DNA of 64,000 bases from Symbiodinium natans (GCA_905221605.1 CAJNDS010000422.1:62001-126000); one strand, 5' to 3'. Counted from the first letter of the stretch, positions 1 to 12,518 are shown. The notes: generated by a model from the sequence alone, not told the origin. Translations and numbers: made by a program.

Positions 1-923
1 CAAAAAGAGGAGGGAGCGCAGTTTTGCCGGGCCTTGCCAGGCTGGCTCACGATATGGAGCTTCGCCGACGGGGATAGAAGCAAATGGAAACAGAAAATTG
101 AAGGAGGCGCGGCGCAGTCAGGTCAGTCCAGCACGTCCTCGTCAGGTCGCGAAGGAGAAGGAGGACAAAAAGGAGAGGAGAAGGCGCAAGAGGAAAAAGT
201 GCAAGACGATCAAAAAAGATGGAGGAGGCGTCGGAGTGAAACTGGAAGGGAACAAGCCTAGACCCCGTTTTCGAAGGTCCAAAGGTCTCGACACTCGAGC
301 GTCAAGTTCAAGCGACGGCGCAGTGGAGTTGGACGAGGATCCGTTTTTTTTTTTTTTTCTGGACACCCAAGGACCGCTAAGCAGACCTTGAAGGGCGAAG
401 AAAGTGTTTGGCCTACGGGGTAGGCGAGCGGACGGTGACAAAGCCGACGCAAAAGAATCACTGACGCCTTGCGCAGCAGCCGCTTTAGTCACTATAGTCT
501 GAGGGGGTCGGATCCTGCGCAGCCTGGATGTCCTCGTACAGCGGCTCAAAGCCATCGATGGTATCCAAGCGCTCCACTTTGGATCTTGCCGAACGGATAG
601 AGATCAGCAAGGAAAAATCCAGCAGCCTTTTCTTTCCAGCCGAAGCCAGTGCAGCTCTGGCAGAGACAAGATGCGAGAGGAAAGTAAATTGGGGGATGCA
701 ACACCCGTGGCAGCGTGAGGCGTGGAAAGGGAAGGGAGGAAAAGGTGCCCCACGAGGCCAGGCCCTGAGTGGGACAAAGGAGAGGAGAAGGGAGGTGGAA
801 AGAAGAAGAACCAACGAGGTGCGGGCCTCGTGTGCCAAAAAAGACAAGATAAGCCAGACCCACTTTTGCGGACATGCTTTTCAAGGAATATGGCTTCAGT
901 CCCCTGTGTCGTTGACACAAATC
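1..923. other. No gene recognised
   Basis: No conserved domain or convincing splice-joined reading frame was seen. The sequence is purine-rich at 120-240 and has a T16 run near 343. Several overlapping open frames exist on both strands but none shows a recognisable motif. It could be upstream flank or intron of the large gene that follows. Confidence 0.4.
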
Positions 924-1452
924 CTTGCAAGGACGAAGACCTGAAAGACGAACGTAGCGAGTGTAGTGTACCGTGCGATTCCAAACAATGCTCATGATGT
1001 CTGAGCAGGATCTCGAGAGGACGCCTTTCAATCATTAGCCAAACGTTTCTCATTCAAGTGCACGAGGCTTCTGATTCGGCAGTGCCAAATCATTACAAGC
1101 GCAGTGCCGTAACTGAGGAGGGAAACTATGGGAAATTCCTTAACTGTATGTTCACGTGGTTTAGGAATTGACCCACTGCGGTTGGGCTTACAGGACCAGC
1201 TTTTCTGATCCCACCCGCCCGGCCCACCCTCCCGGAAAAACAGAATGTTACAGGTCCTGTCCTGTTGCAAGGATGAGGCCTTGTAAGACGAACGTAGTGT
1301 ATACTCATGATGCCTGAGTAGGATGCCGAAAGGACACCTGTCAATTCCAATCGTTAGCCAAGTTCCAAGCAGTTCTCATTCAATTGTACAAGCCTTCTGA
1401 TTCGGCAACGCCAAAATGTAAAGCGCAGTGCCACAACAGAGAGGGGAAATTT
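924..1452. repeat. Diverged direct repeat, two copies of about 190-210 bp
   Basis: Copy 1 lies at about 924-1135 and copy 2 at about 1263-1452. Shared blocks include GACGAACGTAG, CTCATGATG, TTAGCCAA and CTTCTGATTCGGCA, in the same order in both. The copies differ by substitutions and several indels, so the duplication is old. No coding content was recognised. Confidence 0.7.
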
Positions 1453-1675
1453 CTATTTATTCTCAGAGAGCCTCTGGAGTCTTCGCCGGTGTAATTATGT
1501 TTGTGGGGTGGGGCGGGTGGTCACTGACATGCGGCTTTGGAGTTTAGGGTTTATAGGGGGCTTGACCAGATTTCTTCTCAACAGCTTCTAAGCCCCAAAC
1601 TTAGGGCTTCGAAACTCAAGGGTTTTCGTGGGGCGAGTTGCAGGTCATCCTGTGCCCTATAAGGCCCTCAGACTC

Positions 1676-4600
1676 CCAAGCAGGTTTCTTGATGTTCGGC
1701 GGCCAGCTGTTGGACAGCGCCATGTCTGGCGACCTGTACTTCTACGGAGTCTTTTCGCCCCTGGCTCTGAGATGCCTCCCCCAGTGCCCCCCCCCCCCCC
1801 CCCCCCGAAGTTCCCCGAAGTGCCATTTGTCCAGCGTACTGCGCCGCTTCAACCAGAAAGAATTTGAGAGTTATAGGGGGCACACGGAACTCTTAGGGGC
1901 GAACCCATTCAACGGCCGATTCAAGGCTCTTGAAAAACCCCCCCAAAACCTCCTGGCGTGTACAGAGAAAGACACAACAAAACCCCTTCTGAAAGAAGCC
2001 GGGCCCCCCTCCCCCCCCCTCCCCCCCCCGCCAAAAACAAAATCCTGAGAAGGAACCGTTGGACTCCGAAGTCTTCGGGCCCCGCAGCCTCTTGGCCCTT
2101 TGGGGAAGATGTTCCAGGAAAGGTCGAGGGCCTTTTTTGGCCTTTTCTCCAAATGTTGAGCAAGTTGAGCAACCCCCGAAAGATCCCAGAAGGTAATGTG
2201 ACGCAATGTGCTGCTGTTTTTTCGTCAGTTCCGCCGAAGCCCGAGGCCCGATACCGCCACTCTGCAGTGATTGACCCCACCGCCCGGGCCATGTACCTTC
2301 CGGCAGCCTTTAGCATTCCAGGGCCAAGGGTCTCAGGGCTTACTGGGCTTACTGGGCTTAGGACTTATGGCTTAGGTATGTGTGTCAAGGTGTGCTTTTG
2401 TGTTGGAGTGAATACAGGTGCCAGGGATCATGCAGGGATCATGCAGGGATCGGCATGGTTTTGGTGTTCTGACACCCGTTGGGAGTCGCAAGGGGGAGCA
2501 GGGAACCCGCCGCGAATGCGTAAGGTACGTATTTGCGGGCATGGGCCTCGGCAGCGCCGGCACAGCCAACACCTTCGGCGACCTCCATCGTTGCCCGGCC
2601 CGGATTCGGAGACATGCCTACTGCATACCGGTGGTTGGCGCGCGGTTTTGTTCGCCTGCCAGATGCCAGAAATGGCCAGAACACAGGCAAGATGAAGAAG
2701 CGGTTCAGGTCGCAGGGCGCAGGAGCAGATGTTTGCTTCGGAGGGGCGGGGACAGGACCCCCGTGCACATCTGGTCCAAGGTCTAACTCGCACGCGCATG
2801 CCAGAAAGGGTGTCTGGAGCGGGGTGCATGCCAAACGCCCAAACACTGTCAGGCTACGACGTGGACCTCGACTCCTGGACCACATGTGCACATGTGCTAG
2901 TAGGCTGGGTCCTCGAATATACAGGCAGCCCGGCGACCTCCTGCGCATGCACGCGTATCTGGGGTAAGGATTCCATTCTCGGAATGCCAGGCTTGAACAC
3001 TGCAAGCCCTAGGAGCCTTTTGCAGAAAGCAAAGCAGCCTTTTGTTGCAGGACCGAGCTCCAAGGACTCCCAGGGACGGCAGGGCGCTCGCGGCACACGG
3101 CAGTGTGGGACAGCAGCTCCGATCGCATGATCGTGTTCGGTGGCGTGGACGGCATGCTGAACAAGATGGGGGACGTCCTCGAGCCTTGGTATCTAGGGAT
3201 TTCGGCCTTTCTAGCTTGTGGAGGGGGGCGGGGTAGAGGGTTGGTCCAAAAGGTCCGAACGTTTCCAAGCGCCCTGGACATCTCTCCACTCTGAACCCGG
3301 CCCTTAACCCTGAGCCCTCTGGACCCTAAAAGAAAGACCCCGGTCACTCTCACTATCTCTAAACATCCGAAGCTCAGGAGTACGACCGGTCGTCGGAGTC
3401 CTGGTCCTTCCCACAGGTTGAGGGCCCAGCGGCGCGCGACGGCCACGTGGCCGTTTGGGATGACGCCACTGGCCCTTTGGCTGAGCTTATGGATTCTGTT
3501 TAACTGGGCTGTTCTTATATTTAGCGACACTGGGGTTCTAGGCATTTCGGGGAAATCAGGTGAATTGAGACCCAAAGAAGAATTCCAGTTGCTGAAAGCA
3601 GCTGCTCCCAGGCACCATGCTCATGTGCTGTGGCGTCACATCGGACTCTGGTGAAAGCTGGGGTGACCTGTGGTCCTATGACGGCAAGTGGGCCAAGCTC
3701 AGTCCATCCGGAGGCATCACAGCCCGGATGCGCCTCAACGCAAAATCAGCTCGAGAGATAGACCACTAAGACGCAAAGAGAGTCGTGCTTTCACAGGAGG
3801 TGGGGGGAGGGTGGCGCCGTGACCTCTGTTAACTTGATCATGAGTCATCAGGTACGCCTCGGCAGTGTGGGACCCGCAGGCGCGTGTAATGCTGGGCTTT
3901 GGGGGCAGGGAGACCAACGAGACGGCGCTCAACTCCCTGTTCCTGCGGCCTGGCGATTAAGCATTGCTAGCTTTGCCATGTCGGCTTTTGCTGCAAAAGT
4001 TGTAAGAACTTTTGGAGACTCGGAATTGTTTTCTTGGAAGCAAACTGCCAAGCAAGTTCTTCGGTCACATTGGGGGATCTCAGCCTGAGGTATTCCGCCA
4101 GCGCCAACAGCTGGAGCGAATACACGGCTGAGGGCACTCCTGCTTTTTTAGGCCCAGGCTGGCGGCTCTTAGCAAAACCAAACTTTTTCAAGACTACTTC
4201 TTCATTTTAACGCTACGCGACCTGCCCCGGCCTGGGCCTGCCCAGCGGCGAGGCATCCAAAGCGGAGATCGCGTGCAGGCGCTGTTAGGCTTCCGGGCTT
4301 CGAGCGGCTTTGTGCATTACCCAAATGGGTGAGTGTGGTAAAACCAGACGAACAAGGTAGGGCTGCCCCGGTCCTGATGCCGTCCGCTCGCGGACATCGG
4401 CTCGGGGCTACCCATTCCAGGCAAAAAAGGTACTAAAAGCGGGGTTAGGGGATTAGGTGGGACAACTGCTTACTCCTCCCCATACACCTACGGCCCGAGG
4501 CCTCGGCGGATATGAAGACGAGTGACGAGTGATCTCATTTACTAATCTTCATGATGAACCTTAGTGGTTTCTCTGGGTTTGAGGGACAGTGCCCTGAGGC

Positions 4601-4712
4601 ACCACCGCCTGGGACCCCGTGAACAGTCACCTTTACACCTACGGTGGCTTGGAGCAGGGGCCCAAAGAGTCCCTGTGGAGGTTGAATGCGACCCACACAT
4701 CCATCACCAGCA
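1676..4712 (+). CDS. Extracellular kelch-repeat module (several exons)
   Basis: Kelch-type beta-propeller blades can be read in separate exons: about 1676-1752 (FLMFGG ... GDLYFYG), 2228-2300 (ARYRHSAVIDPTARAMYL), 3090-3190 (RHTAVWDSSSDRMIVFGG), 3425-3480 (GHVAVWDDATG), 3612-3770 (GDLWSYDGKWAKLSPSGG ... ARM), 3850-3958 (SAVWDPQARVMLGFGG) and 4625-4712 (HLYTYGG ... SLWRLN). The paired glycines after a hydrophobic strand, the R-H-S/T-A-V block and the L-W/Y-x-Y ending define kelch repeats. Propellers usually bind other proteins or glycans. Introns between blades are 100-700 bp and contain C-runs. Downstream a Thr/Ser-rich linker (about 4785-5100, with NSSNSSG) leads towards the GPS motif. Confidence 0.65.
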
Positions 4713-7700
4713 CCTGCGCAGAATTTTCCGCAGGGCTTGCAGATGTTGTTGGCTCGTTAGCGGTGCCTTAGGTATGGTCGGATGCCGAAGCTATCGAAAC
4801 CACCCCAGGTACTGCAACTTCGACCGCCGCACACACAGCTACATCGACAACTTCTTCCTCATTCTCGGAAACTTCGTCCTCAAAGAGCACTGCAACAACA
4901 TCGACCGAAGTCTACCCTACCACGATTACTCAGAATGCGGGTCTGCTGTTGGGTGACCTCGACACCTCCGAAGAGGAGCTCGCGAGGCAGTTGGTAGCCG
5001 CGCTGGCCAACAGCTCCAACTCGTCGGGTATCCTGGGAAGCACCCTCACGCAGTCGGACTTGGCGACCACTCAGACTCTGGCCTTGCAACTTGGCTTTTC
5101 GGTGCGTTTCGGGTCGTTTAGGTTCTGGATGGAGGTTTGGCTGAAGGCTTGATCGCAACTTGAAGCGGCGCCGTTTCAATGCAGACCGGCACAGGGACAG
5201 CCTCGCGATCTCCGACATGAGCCGCAACGTCACGGTGCAGAGCGCCAGTGCCAGCGTGGAGGTTCCTCCGGACGTCGTGGCCCAGGTGCCAGCGGGGCCC
5301 GGTGCAGACAAGAACTCATGGAGTTCTACCATGTGTCCTTCTGTGCTTCTTTCTGAGGTGCTCCAAGTACGTGTCGCCCCCCCCCCCCCCAAGTGCTCAC
5401 AACAGGCTGCAGCAGCTGGCGGCAGCGGGCTGGTGCTGCTCAGCGTCTCGGTGGGCCTTGAAGAGCTCGGGGCTGGGCTCAACGGTTCCGAAGGAGGCGC
5501 AGGCGGGAGCACATGCGGGGGCTTCTTTCATGGTTCCTGTCTGAGGGTTTGGGCATTCTAGTCCACTTCTCGTGATTCTCGCGTTTAGTTTTCTGTGGCT
5601 TCTCTCCTTGAGGTAATGCTTTGGTCTCGCGGCCCGTGAGCATCACCTTCCGTGGGCCTGATGGCCAGAGGATTCCAATGCCGTCGCTGGCACGGCCCAT
5701 CGAGGTTCTGATCCTGGGAGCGACCGAAGGCTCCCGGTGTGCTTTCTGGGACGAGGAGCTCCGATGCTCTAAACAACTCTTTCAGCTTTTAGGCTAGCCA
5801 GCCCCGACAGCAGTCGCTGTAGCCAAACCACAGCAAGTTGGGTTCTCAGGAAGTTTGAGCGTTTAGTTTCGGATCAAGTCCAAGAAAGGACACCGGCACC
5901 TGGTCGTCGGAGGGCTTGCGTGCGGTGTCCTTCCGGGACGGGGAGTTGCTATGCCAGACCTCCCACCTCACTGCCCCTCGGCGGGGCTTTGTGTTTTTTT
6001 TGGGGCTTGAGCAGCTTGATTCAGGGTGTTCTCAAGCTCACCAAGCTCTGAAGAAGCGCTTCAAAACCCTAAATGTCCCAAGAGGGCTAAGCGCTATACC
6101 CTCAGGAAACGACCCCCAGCTGCGCCGGAGGTCTTTGGGGCGGTTCTGGAGACCTTCCTCCTCGTGCTCCGGTGCTCCACCGCCGCACAGGTGTTCTCTG
6201 CGGAGGGCCTCCAGAACCTCAGCAAGGGCACGCCCGGGGGGTGGGAATCGTGGGATTCGTGGGATTCGTGCAAATCGTGGGAACTTGGAGCTTCAGTTGC
6301 AGGGTTGACCGGTTGCATGCGCTTCCAAGTTGTGTCGCGCAACGGCGCCGGGGGTACAGACGTGGCGTGGAAACACCCCAAATTTCGAAGCCAACAGGCA
6401 CCTGGCCCGGCCATGCTGCTGCGATCATTACCTTCAGCGTTGCCTTGCTGAGCAGAGGGCAGTGGGCATGGTGGGGGGAAGTGCGTGGCAGAAGCTCTTC
6501 TTGTTAGCAAGGAGAAAGTAGATGCTGTAGTCGAGAAGCTAGTTAGCAGATGTCAGTAGTGGTGAAGTGGTCGCTGCAAGAGCCTTTGGATGTTATGACC
6601 GAAAAGCCGCGATGAAGCCTCTTTGAAGGACGTGGTGAGCACTATGTGCTGTGTTCAAAGGATCGATGTCGATTGATGATTTGTCATGATTGATGGTTGG
6701 CCGAACATGCGCACTGGATGAGCGATGGACACTCGCAATCAAGTTGTGTTGTGCCGTTTTCTTACCCAGACTTTGCGGGGCTTCTTTGCGCGCGTTTTGT
6801 ATGTGGCGATGGTCTACGAGAGTCACGAAACTGCAGCACACCGTGCGTTTTGGCCTCGCAAGCTTGGACGGAGAAGCTGGCGCAGCGTGATTTGATACCT
6901 GATATCTGTACATATCTCTACCGCGCCGCAGCATGAATGCCAAGCCCCAAGCAGCAATCTGGAGCAGCTTAAAGAGGCTTCAGGCTGTGAGATTCTAGAT
7001 TGTGTGGTGGGTTCCGATGCATCATCCGCACCAGCCACAGAAACAAAACAAAACAAACACAAAAACGAAAGCAGCGCAAACGCCACCACTGCAAGGAAAG
7101 TGGAAGCACAGATGCATCTACAACTGCAAGTGTGCCACTCCGTTTTTTTGGTTAAACCCTCGGTGGTGCCACGAATAGTTACAATGACAATTTCAATGCG
7201 AAGACTTTCTTCGGTGCCCAGCACGGGGACACAATGGGGCCCAGCAAAAGAGCGGTTCGGCTGAACTGGGGCTGCAACCGCGCCTTCTTAAAACGACATG
7301 TGTGTACTGCTGTATAGGCTGTATAGGTCATGTGGAGGTTGAGCTATTTCGCTTTGTCTTGTGGCTCTGTGAATTACGCCAACGATTCGGGGAGTGTGCT
7401 GAAAGGGGCACCATTTGGTTGTCCCACTTGCCCCCAAGGCTCTCTTCGTCTGCCTCCTGGTGCTCCTGTATGCCCTACGGCTTGACAGAAAGCGGTCGCT
7501 GTCCAGGCATGACATGGCCACAACCCTAAACCCTAAACCCTAAACCCTCAACCCTAAACCCTAAACCCTAAACCCCTAAACCCCTAAACCCTAAACCCTA
7601 AACCCTAAACCCTAAACCCTAAACCCCTAACCCCTAAACCCTAAACCCTAAACCCTAAACCCTAACCCCTAACCCCTAAACCCTAAACCCTAAACCCTAA

Positions 7701-8582
7701 ACCCTAAACCCTAAACCCTAAACCCTAAACCCTAAACCCTAAACCCTAAACCCTAAACCCTAGCCCCCCAGAATCCGGTTGAATCCCGGTCTTTAAGCTT
7801 CGAAACCCACTTTTCTCAAGCTCACCATCGTGACAGGAAGCAGGTGGAGGCCGCTTTGCTTGTCGAGTTGGAAGTGGACAAGCAGGAGCAATCCCCTCCT
7901 GCGAAAATTGGCCCCCCTCAGCCCCGAATAGAAAGATCTTCCCAACCAATATGCACTTCACTGTCGGGCACAGCAGAGCTGCGGTGAGGATGCTGCTGAC
8001 GTCTATGCGGAGGAGGGAGAGGAGGAGATACAAGCAGCGAAGGCTGCGGACATTGATTTCGGCAAGAGTCCTGCAGCTTTGACTGGTGCTGAGAGATTGG
8101 GACGTCAGGTTCGACGGTCCAGTCTGTGTTGTCAGGCTTCTTGGCAGCTGTTAAGAGCACAGAGAAGCAGAGAGGTGTTGCATAAGTTGCGTGCTGTTTG
8201 TGTGTTGCAAGCAGGCAGACCCGGGCAGAACCCTAAACTCCCGGCGGTCTCAGGCCGCGACGAGCGTGGTGTCTCCTTTCGCCTGGCTCTTCAGCCAGAT
8301 GTTCGACGTCCCCGACGTGACGGAGTTGATGAATGCCAAGGCGGACACAGCAGCTCGAAAATGCTCGAAGAAATCTCTCAAACAAGCCCTTCAAAAACGC
8401 CTTCAGAGTCCGACAAATCCCTCAGGTGGTCACGATCAACCGCTGCATCAGCTCTCTGCATGCCTACAAGAGCCATGCCGACCGTCAGAGCATCCGTGCG
8501 GCGGAGACACCGGTGGGCCACGCGCTGCTCGCCACGGAAAACAGGAGAGAGCTCTGCGGCACAAAGGGTTTGGCAGGTTCGG

Positions 8583-8617
<35 letters not shown>

Positions 8618-11139
8618 CGGGAGGCGCTCGGTGATGAGGGGGATTTGTCCCTTTTCAGCTCCGTGGGATCCGTGAGCCGAGGCGCATGCGGCACTCGAAT
8701 ACAGCCGGCATGTCGGTGACAGTCGAGGACTTCGTGCGGATGGATGAGACCATGGACTACAGGAGCAGCAAGTCCTTGGTTGCGAAGGGCTTTTTGGACA
8801 GCTTCTGGTGCAAGCGCGTGGTTCTCCTGATGCGCGCCATGCATCCCTGGGTCACCATGCAGTTCGTGAGCTTGTTCAGATCCCACGTCGTCGCCAGGCA
8901 AGAACCCGGGGATGTGTTTTTGTTGTCCTAGTTTCCCTACCCGAAAAGGCTTCTCGGCTTTGCGAGTTGCTTTTCAAAGGGTTTCGGGGGCCAACCGAGG
9001 TCCGAGCCTCCCTGATCATTCTGAAGCTGGTGTCTGCCGCCGCCGCCAACGCGCTCTTCTTCACCAGCTCGGCGGCCTCTCGGCGCGTTTGGGGCTCATG
9101 TTCCACCTATCATTGGGTGCCCCTACTACCCCCCTCTATACCACCCCTCCCATAATGAAGGCTATTTCTCGAAAACTACGCCCAATTAAGGTCATTTAAG
9201 GGAGCCCCAAAAAGAGAAAAGAGCACAACAATGGCAAGAAATCCTGCAGTTAGAGTGAGCTGAAGCCTTGAGCAGGTGGACAGACCACCCACAATCGTGC
9301 CACAACTGCCCTCGCATTTTACAGAAGCCTTTCGAAATCCACTCGCCACATCCAGCAAGATTCACAGCTCCGGCGCGCACATTCGCAGCGGACCCTAAGA
9401 CCCAGGTTGCGGCCGACGCGGACATGGACTGTGCGCCGCCAGAGACTCTCGGCGAGCGCCTGCTGCGCGCAGCCATCGTTGGCATCTTCTCCGCGTGCAT
9501 GGGCGACTTGCACTCGGGTTGCACCAAAAAAAATGGGGTTCAGGATGGTGGTTGATGAGGGTCAGCATGAGGGTCCCTGTTTCGGGCGCTAAAACACGAA
9601 TCGGGACACCGGAGTTTGAAACCGCGGGCCTTCAATAGATCTCAAAGAGATAACCGAAGGAGATTTCTTCTCTGATCTTGGGGCGACTTCAAAGCATTTC
9701 AAAGCGCTCTGAGGATCATCGTGCTGCTGGCCATGGTGCAGCGCCGGCAGGCCCCAAACGTAGCCCTTACCCAAGCAGACTGGCAATACTCCAGCGGAAA
9801 ACCCCCCATAACTTCAAGTCCATGGATGGGAAGAGACAGGTAATGATCCGGCGATGGACGGAAGAGGCCAAAGAGAGGCAGCTCAGGAGAACCGGGAACA
9901 AAGCCTCCACCATTGTAGCCGAGGCCGCTGCTGCAAACCGGCCCAAGCCCTAATTTCTGCGTTCTCTGAAACCGTCACAGGCGGTACCGGTTATTTTGGG
10001 TGGCGGGATTGGGATGGTTCTGAAACGATGAAGACATGAGTGGGGTTCGGTGAGACTACCAGTGCGAATCCAGTGTGGGAGCATCAGATGGTTGTATTCA
10101 GAGTGCATGAATACTAGAGAGGCTTCAAGGCTCAGGCCACAAAACCCGAATCACAGAAACCCAGACAAAAATTGCATCCCGCCCCTGTGCCTTTCCTGTG
10201 GCCTTTAGGGCCTTCATGTTCTGGGGCCCGATTTGCTTTCGTGTCATCCTGTGAATGAAGGAGCTGGCGCCGCCGACGTCACATCTTCTGGCTGATCTGG
10301 CTTCTCTTTTGGGAGGGTCGTTGGGTTCCAGGAATTCTAGGACACCCCCTGGCACCCTTCTCCCTGCTAGGGGTTGTCGAAAACCCACAAGACGGTGCTC
10401 CTTGTTTGGTAGGTGGGAGGACTGCGAGGTTCCTCTTCTTTAAGCTGGGGCTCTACCCGAGGTTTCTCAACGTTGGCATGTCGATTCTGTACGTATTTGG
10501 ATTCCTGGCCAACGTGAGCCAAGCAGATGGGGACAAATGGATCGAAAGAGCCCTCGCCGCGATAAAATTGTGGCCTCCTTTGCCTTGCAAGGGCTTCTCT
10601 GGGATTTTCCGAAAACTTCAGCTGTCCTCCCCGGATCCTTTGCAGTAGCTTTGACTATCTGACCATCGTTCACCTTTGTTTCCTGCAGCTGAGGCACCGG
10701 CATCAGTCTGTTGCAGGATCTCGTCCTGAAGCCGCTCTGCCTGGTGGCTGGGCTGGGATGAAAGATTGAGAAGAGCGTGCGAGATCCAGAAAGATACAGA
10801 TGTGTCGGGGTTGAGGTTGATCTAGCTAATGTAGCTGTAGCCCCGCGCGCCACCGAGGCTCTGTTGTACGCCACGGTCGCCAGCATGGTCCTGTGCTGCA
10901 GCCCAAGCGTCGGGGAAAAGATCTTGAACCAGTGGGCTCTCAACAACAAAGAGTCCGGGAACGAGGATCTGCAGAACGTTCGGCAAAACGACAACCAGTC
11001 CGGGAACGAGGATCTGCAGAACGACTGCAGCCAGCTCGGGAGCGAAGACTTCGAGGCAACTCGGCGCCCCACTCGAAACGAATCTCAAGATGAGAGTCGA
11101 AACACATTGCAGAGTGTTGACTTTTTCAGGCTCCTTTGA
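1676..11139 (+). CDS. Large intron-rich gene: kelch / GPS / multi-pass membrane protein
   Basis: Gene-level entry joining three modules described separately (kelch blades, GPS motif, membrane part). All are on the + strand, in the expected order for a cell-surface receptor or polycystin-1-like protein, and no stop-to-start break with a recognisable new N terminus lies between them. Coding stretches are short islands of 40-170 bp separated by introns rich in homopolymers and telomere-like repeats. A final islet near 10,840-11,139 encodes a short hydrophobic stretch and then two near-copies of a motif around SGNEDLQN before a stop at 11,137-11,139. The first exon, signal peptide and exact splice sites were not found. 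That this is one gene rather than two adjacent genes is inference. The likely site is the plasma or another surface membrane. Confidence 0.5.
4780..5545 (+). CDS. Ser/Thr-rich linker and juxta-GPS region of the kelch-GPS gene
   Basis: In frame after the kelch blades, 4785-4925 encodes a run dominated by Thr and Ser, typical of an O-glycosylated extracellular stalk. It continues into a moderately hydrophilic helix-like stretch at about 4925-5100 (LDTSEEELARQLVAALAN ... LATTQTLALQL). A further islet at 5200-5330 encodes NVTVQSASASVEVPPDVV, and 5400-5520 encodes a small-residue-rich hydrophobic stretch. This resembles the GAIN-type region that precedes GPS motifs, but the match is by position and character only. 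A C12 tract at 5379-5390 sits in an intron. Confidence 0.45.
5628..5965 (+). CDS. GPS (G-protein-coupled-receptor proteolysis site) motif split by an intron
   Basis: The exon at about 5637-5775 encodes SITFRGPDGQRI ... GSRCAFWDEE and the exon at about 5888-5965 encodes GTWSSEGLRAV ... LLCQTSHLTA. Together they give the spaced pattern C-x-F-W ... W-S-x-x-G ... C-x-T-x-H-L-T that defines the GPS motif of adhesion receptors and polycystin-1. Autoproteolysis there is between the L and T of HLT, leaving two non-covalently held chains. The catalytic H-L-T triad is present. One of the usual four cysteines, after the G, is replaced here by Leu. The motif places everything upstream outside the cell and predicts a membrane segment downstream. 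Confidence 0.7.
6120..6300 (+). CDS. Post-GPS exon of the kelch-GPS membrane gene
   Basis: The frame at about 6120-6235 encodes EVFGAVLETFLLVLRCSTAA followed by QVFSAEGLQNLSKG. A hydrophobic helix with Cys directly after a GPS motif fits the first membrane-proximal helix of this protein class. A short run of GTGGGATTC-like repeats follows at 6242-6280, probably intronic. The exon limits are not resolved. Confidence 0.4.
7415..10755 (+). CDS. Multi-pass membrane module of the kelch-GPS gene (several exons)
   Basis: Hydrophobic exon islets follow each other on the + strand: 7415-7520 (KALFVCLLVLLYALRLDRK, a membrane helix followed by basic residues), about 7985-8200 (acidic then LGRQVRRSSLCCQASWQLLR), 8700-8920 (FLDSFWCKRVVLLMRAMHPW ... 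QFVSLF), 9000-9090 (VRASLIILKLVSAAAANALFF), 9420-9510 (ETLGERLLRAAIVGIFSACM), 9830-9950 (charged, IRRWTEEAKERQLRR), 10440-10580 (FFKLGLYPRFLNVGMSILY) and about 10697-10755 (TGISLLQDLVLKPLCLVAG). Helix-loop order resembles the membrane part of polycystin-1-like proteins, but I cannot assign a channel or receptor family firmly. Introns between these carry the telomere-like array and a G34 tract. Confidence 0.45.
7522..7763. repeat. Interstitial telomere-type array (CCCTAAA)n, about 240 bp
   Basis: Near-perfect CCCTAAA heptamers with occasional CCCCTAAA and CCCCTAA variants. It begins immediately after a putative exon encoding a membrane helix and so appears to sit in an intron. TTTAGGG is the telomere repeat reported for dinoflagellates and plants. 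Being flanked by coding DNA on both sides, this block is interstitial and not a chromosome end. Confidence 0.9.
8584..8617. repeat. G34 homopolymer
   Basis: Thirty-four consecutive G residues on the + strand, probably inside an intron of the kelch-GPS gene. The length may be unreliable in any assembly. Confidence 0.85.
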
Positions 11140-12379
11140 GGGCTCTCTGAGGCCTGAAACCTCCCAAACTGTCCAATCCCCCGCCCCTCCCCTGAGCTTG
11201 GGACTGAGGGCGGTCCAACAGCAAAGTATCATCAATTGTCAACTTGAGTTTTAATTGATGCCAATACCCTTTCTGCTGCAGCTAAGTAAGAGCGCACAGC
11301 GTGCCTCCTCTGGGCCAAGTGGGTGGTCCCCTTTGCGTTCGGGGGTTCGGGGTCGTCTGCGTCAGGCCCGGCCGGGCCCTCACGCTCTTCGGCCAGCTTG
11401 TGAGGGAGATGACACAATATATGCGGTGTATATCGACTCGGTGTGAAGAGTTGTTCTTCGAGCAATCCCCGAAATGACGATTTAAGAAGGCTTACGGCCT
11501 TGTGTACAGTTGGAGTGGTCCCATGATGATCTAAGAAGGCTGACGGCCGAGATGATCCGAAGAGGGCTGCTGTTTCTTTTTGCACATCCTCCAACTTTGG
11601 AGGTATTAGACCTTCGATTTGTCTCAGCACTCCACTGGGTGGAACGGCAGTGCCGTCGGCATGGAACAGGTTCCAAGCCTTGGGACAAAAAGGGTCGCGC
11701 GAGCACATTGCCATTCCTTAGGGGGCCCAGTGGCATCCTGGTGAGGATTCTTTTATCACTTCTCTGCAATTGCTCTCTCAGGGCAGCAGCATCGTCTTCG
11801 TCTCCGGAACCCTAAACTGCCAAAACCTCAAACGTAAACCTCCGCTCTTTGCCTCTTTTTGCCTCTTTGGCACGCCCTCCTTCAAAGCTTCAAAATGCCC
11901 TGAGCTCTCCAAAAAAAAAAACACCGCCAACCCCTCTGCACCTGGCACCTCCCGACCTGGATTCTAAGCACCCATCACGGTCTATTCATTGACACAAGGG
12001 GGGAGGAGTTGTAGGGGGTGCCCGTTTTCGACCCCTAAATAAAGCGACACCCCAAACAGGGTATCCCTATTTCGGAACCCACCAAATACAGCTTCGGGGG
12101 TGCACCATGAAGACAAAGAGGCCCCTCTGCTTGGAGGTCCATGGTACTATCCCAATTCTGACTGTACTTCGGGGCTTATGTGGGTTATCACTACACTTTC
12201 AAATGCGTGTCTAAGTACCCTGGACCTCAGGTGGTTCTGGCCGATGCCTGGGGCATCCCTCGGGGTCCCGAGAGGAAGGGCCTCCTTCGTCATGTTCATA
12301 CACCGACGACTTAGAGATAAATCCATTGCAATAGATTTTATGCTAATCGTACTGTTTCTATCTACACAAGAATGATCAG
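11140..12379. other. Spacer with no supported gene
   Basis: A 160-codon minus-strand frame (11,232-11,714) starts with ATG but shows no recognisable domain, and all supported genes are on the other strand. Remaining sequence has short homopolymers and no clear exon. Confidence 0.35.
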
Positions 12380-12518
12380 ATTAACATGCACAAATAAACA
12401 AGTAAGTATAAATCAATAAACAAAAAATAAATAAGTAACTTTCGAAATAAAGAAATAAGCAAATTAAGAAAGAGATAAATAAAGAATAAACAAGTACAAA
12501 CAAATAGAATAACATAAA

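Noticed and set aside
7522-7763. A chromosome end
   Set aside because: The array is flanked on both sides by exons of what seems one gene, so it is interstitial.
11232-11714. 160-codon minus-strand frame
   Set aside because: It begins with ATG and is uninterrupted, but no domain, paralog or splice context supports it and all firm genes are on the + strand.
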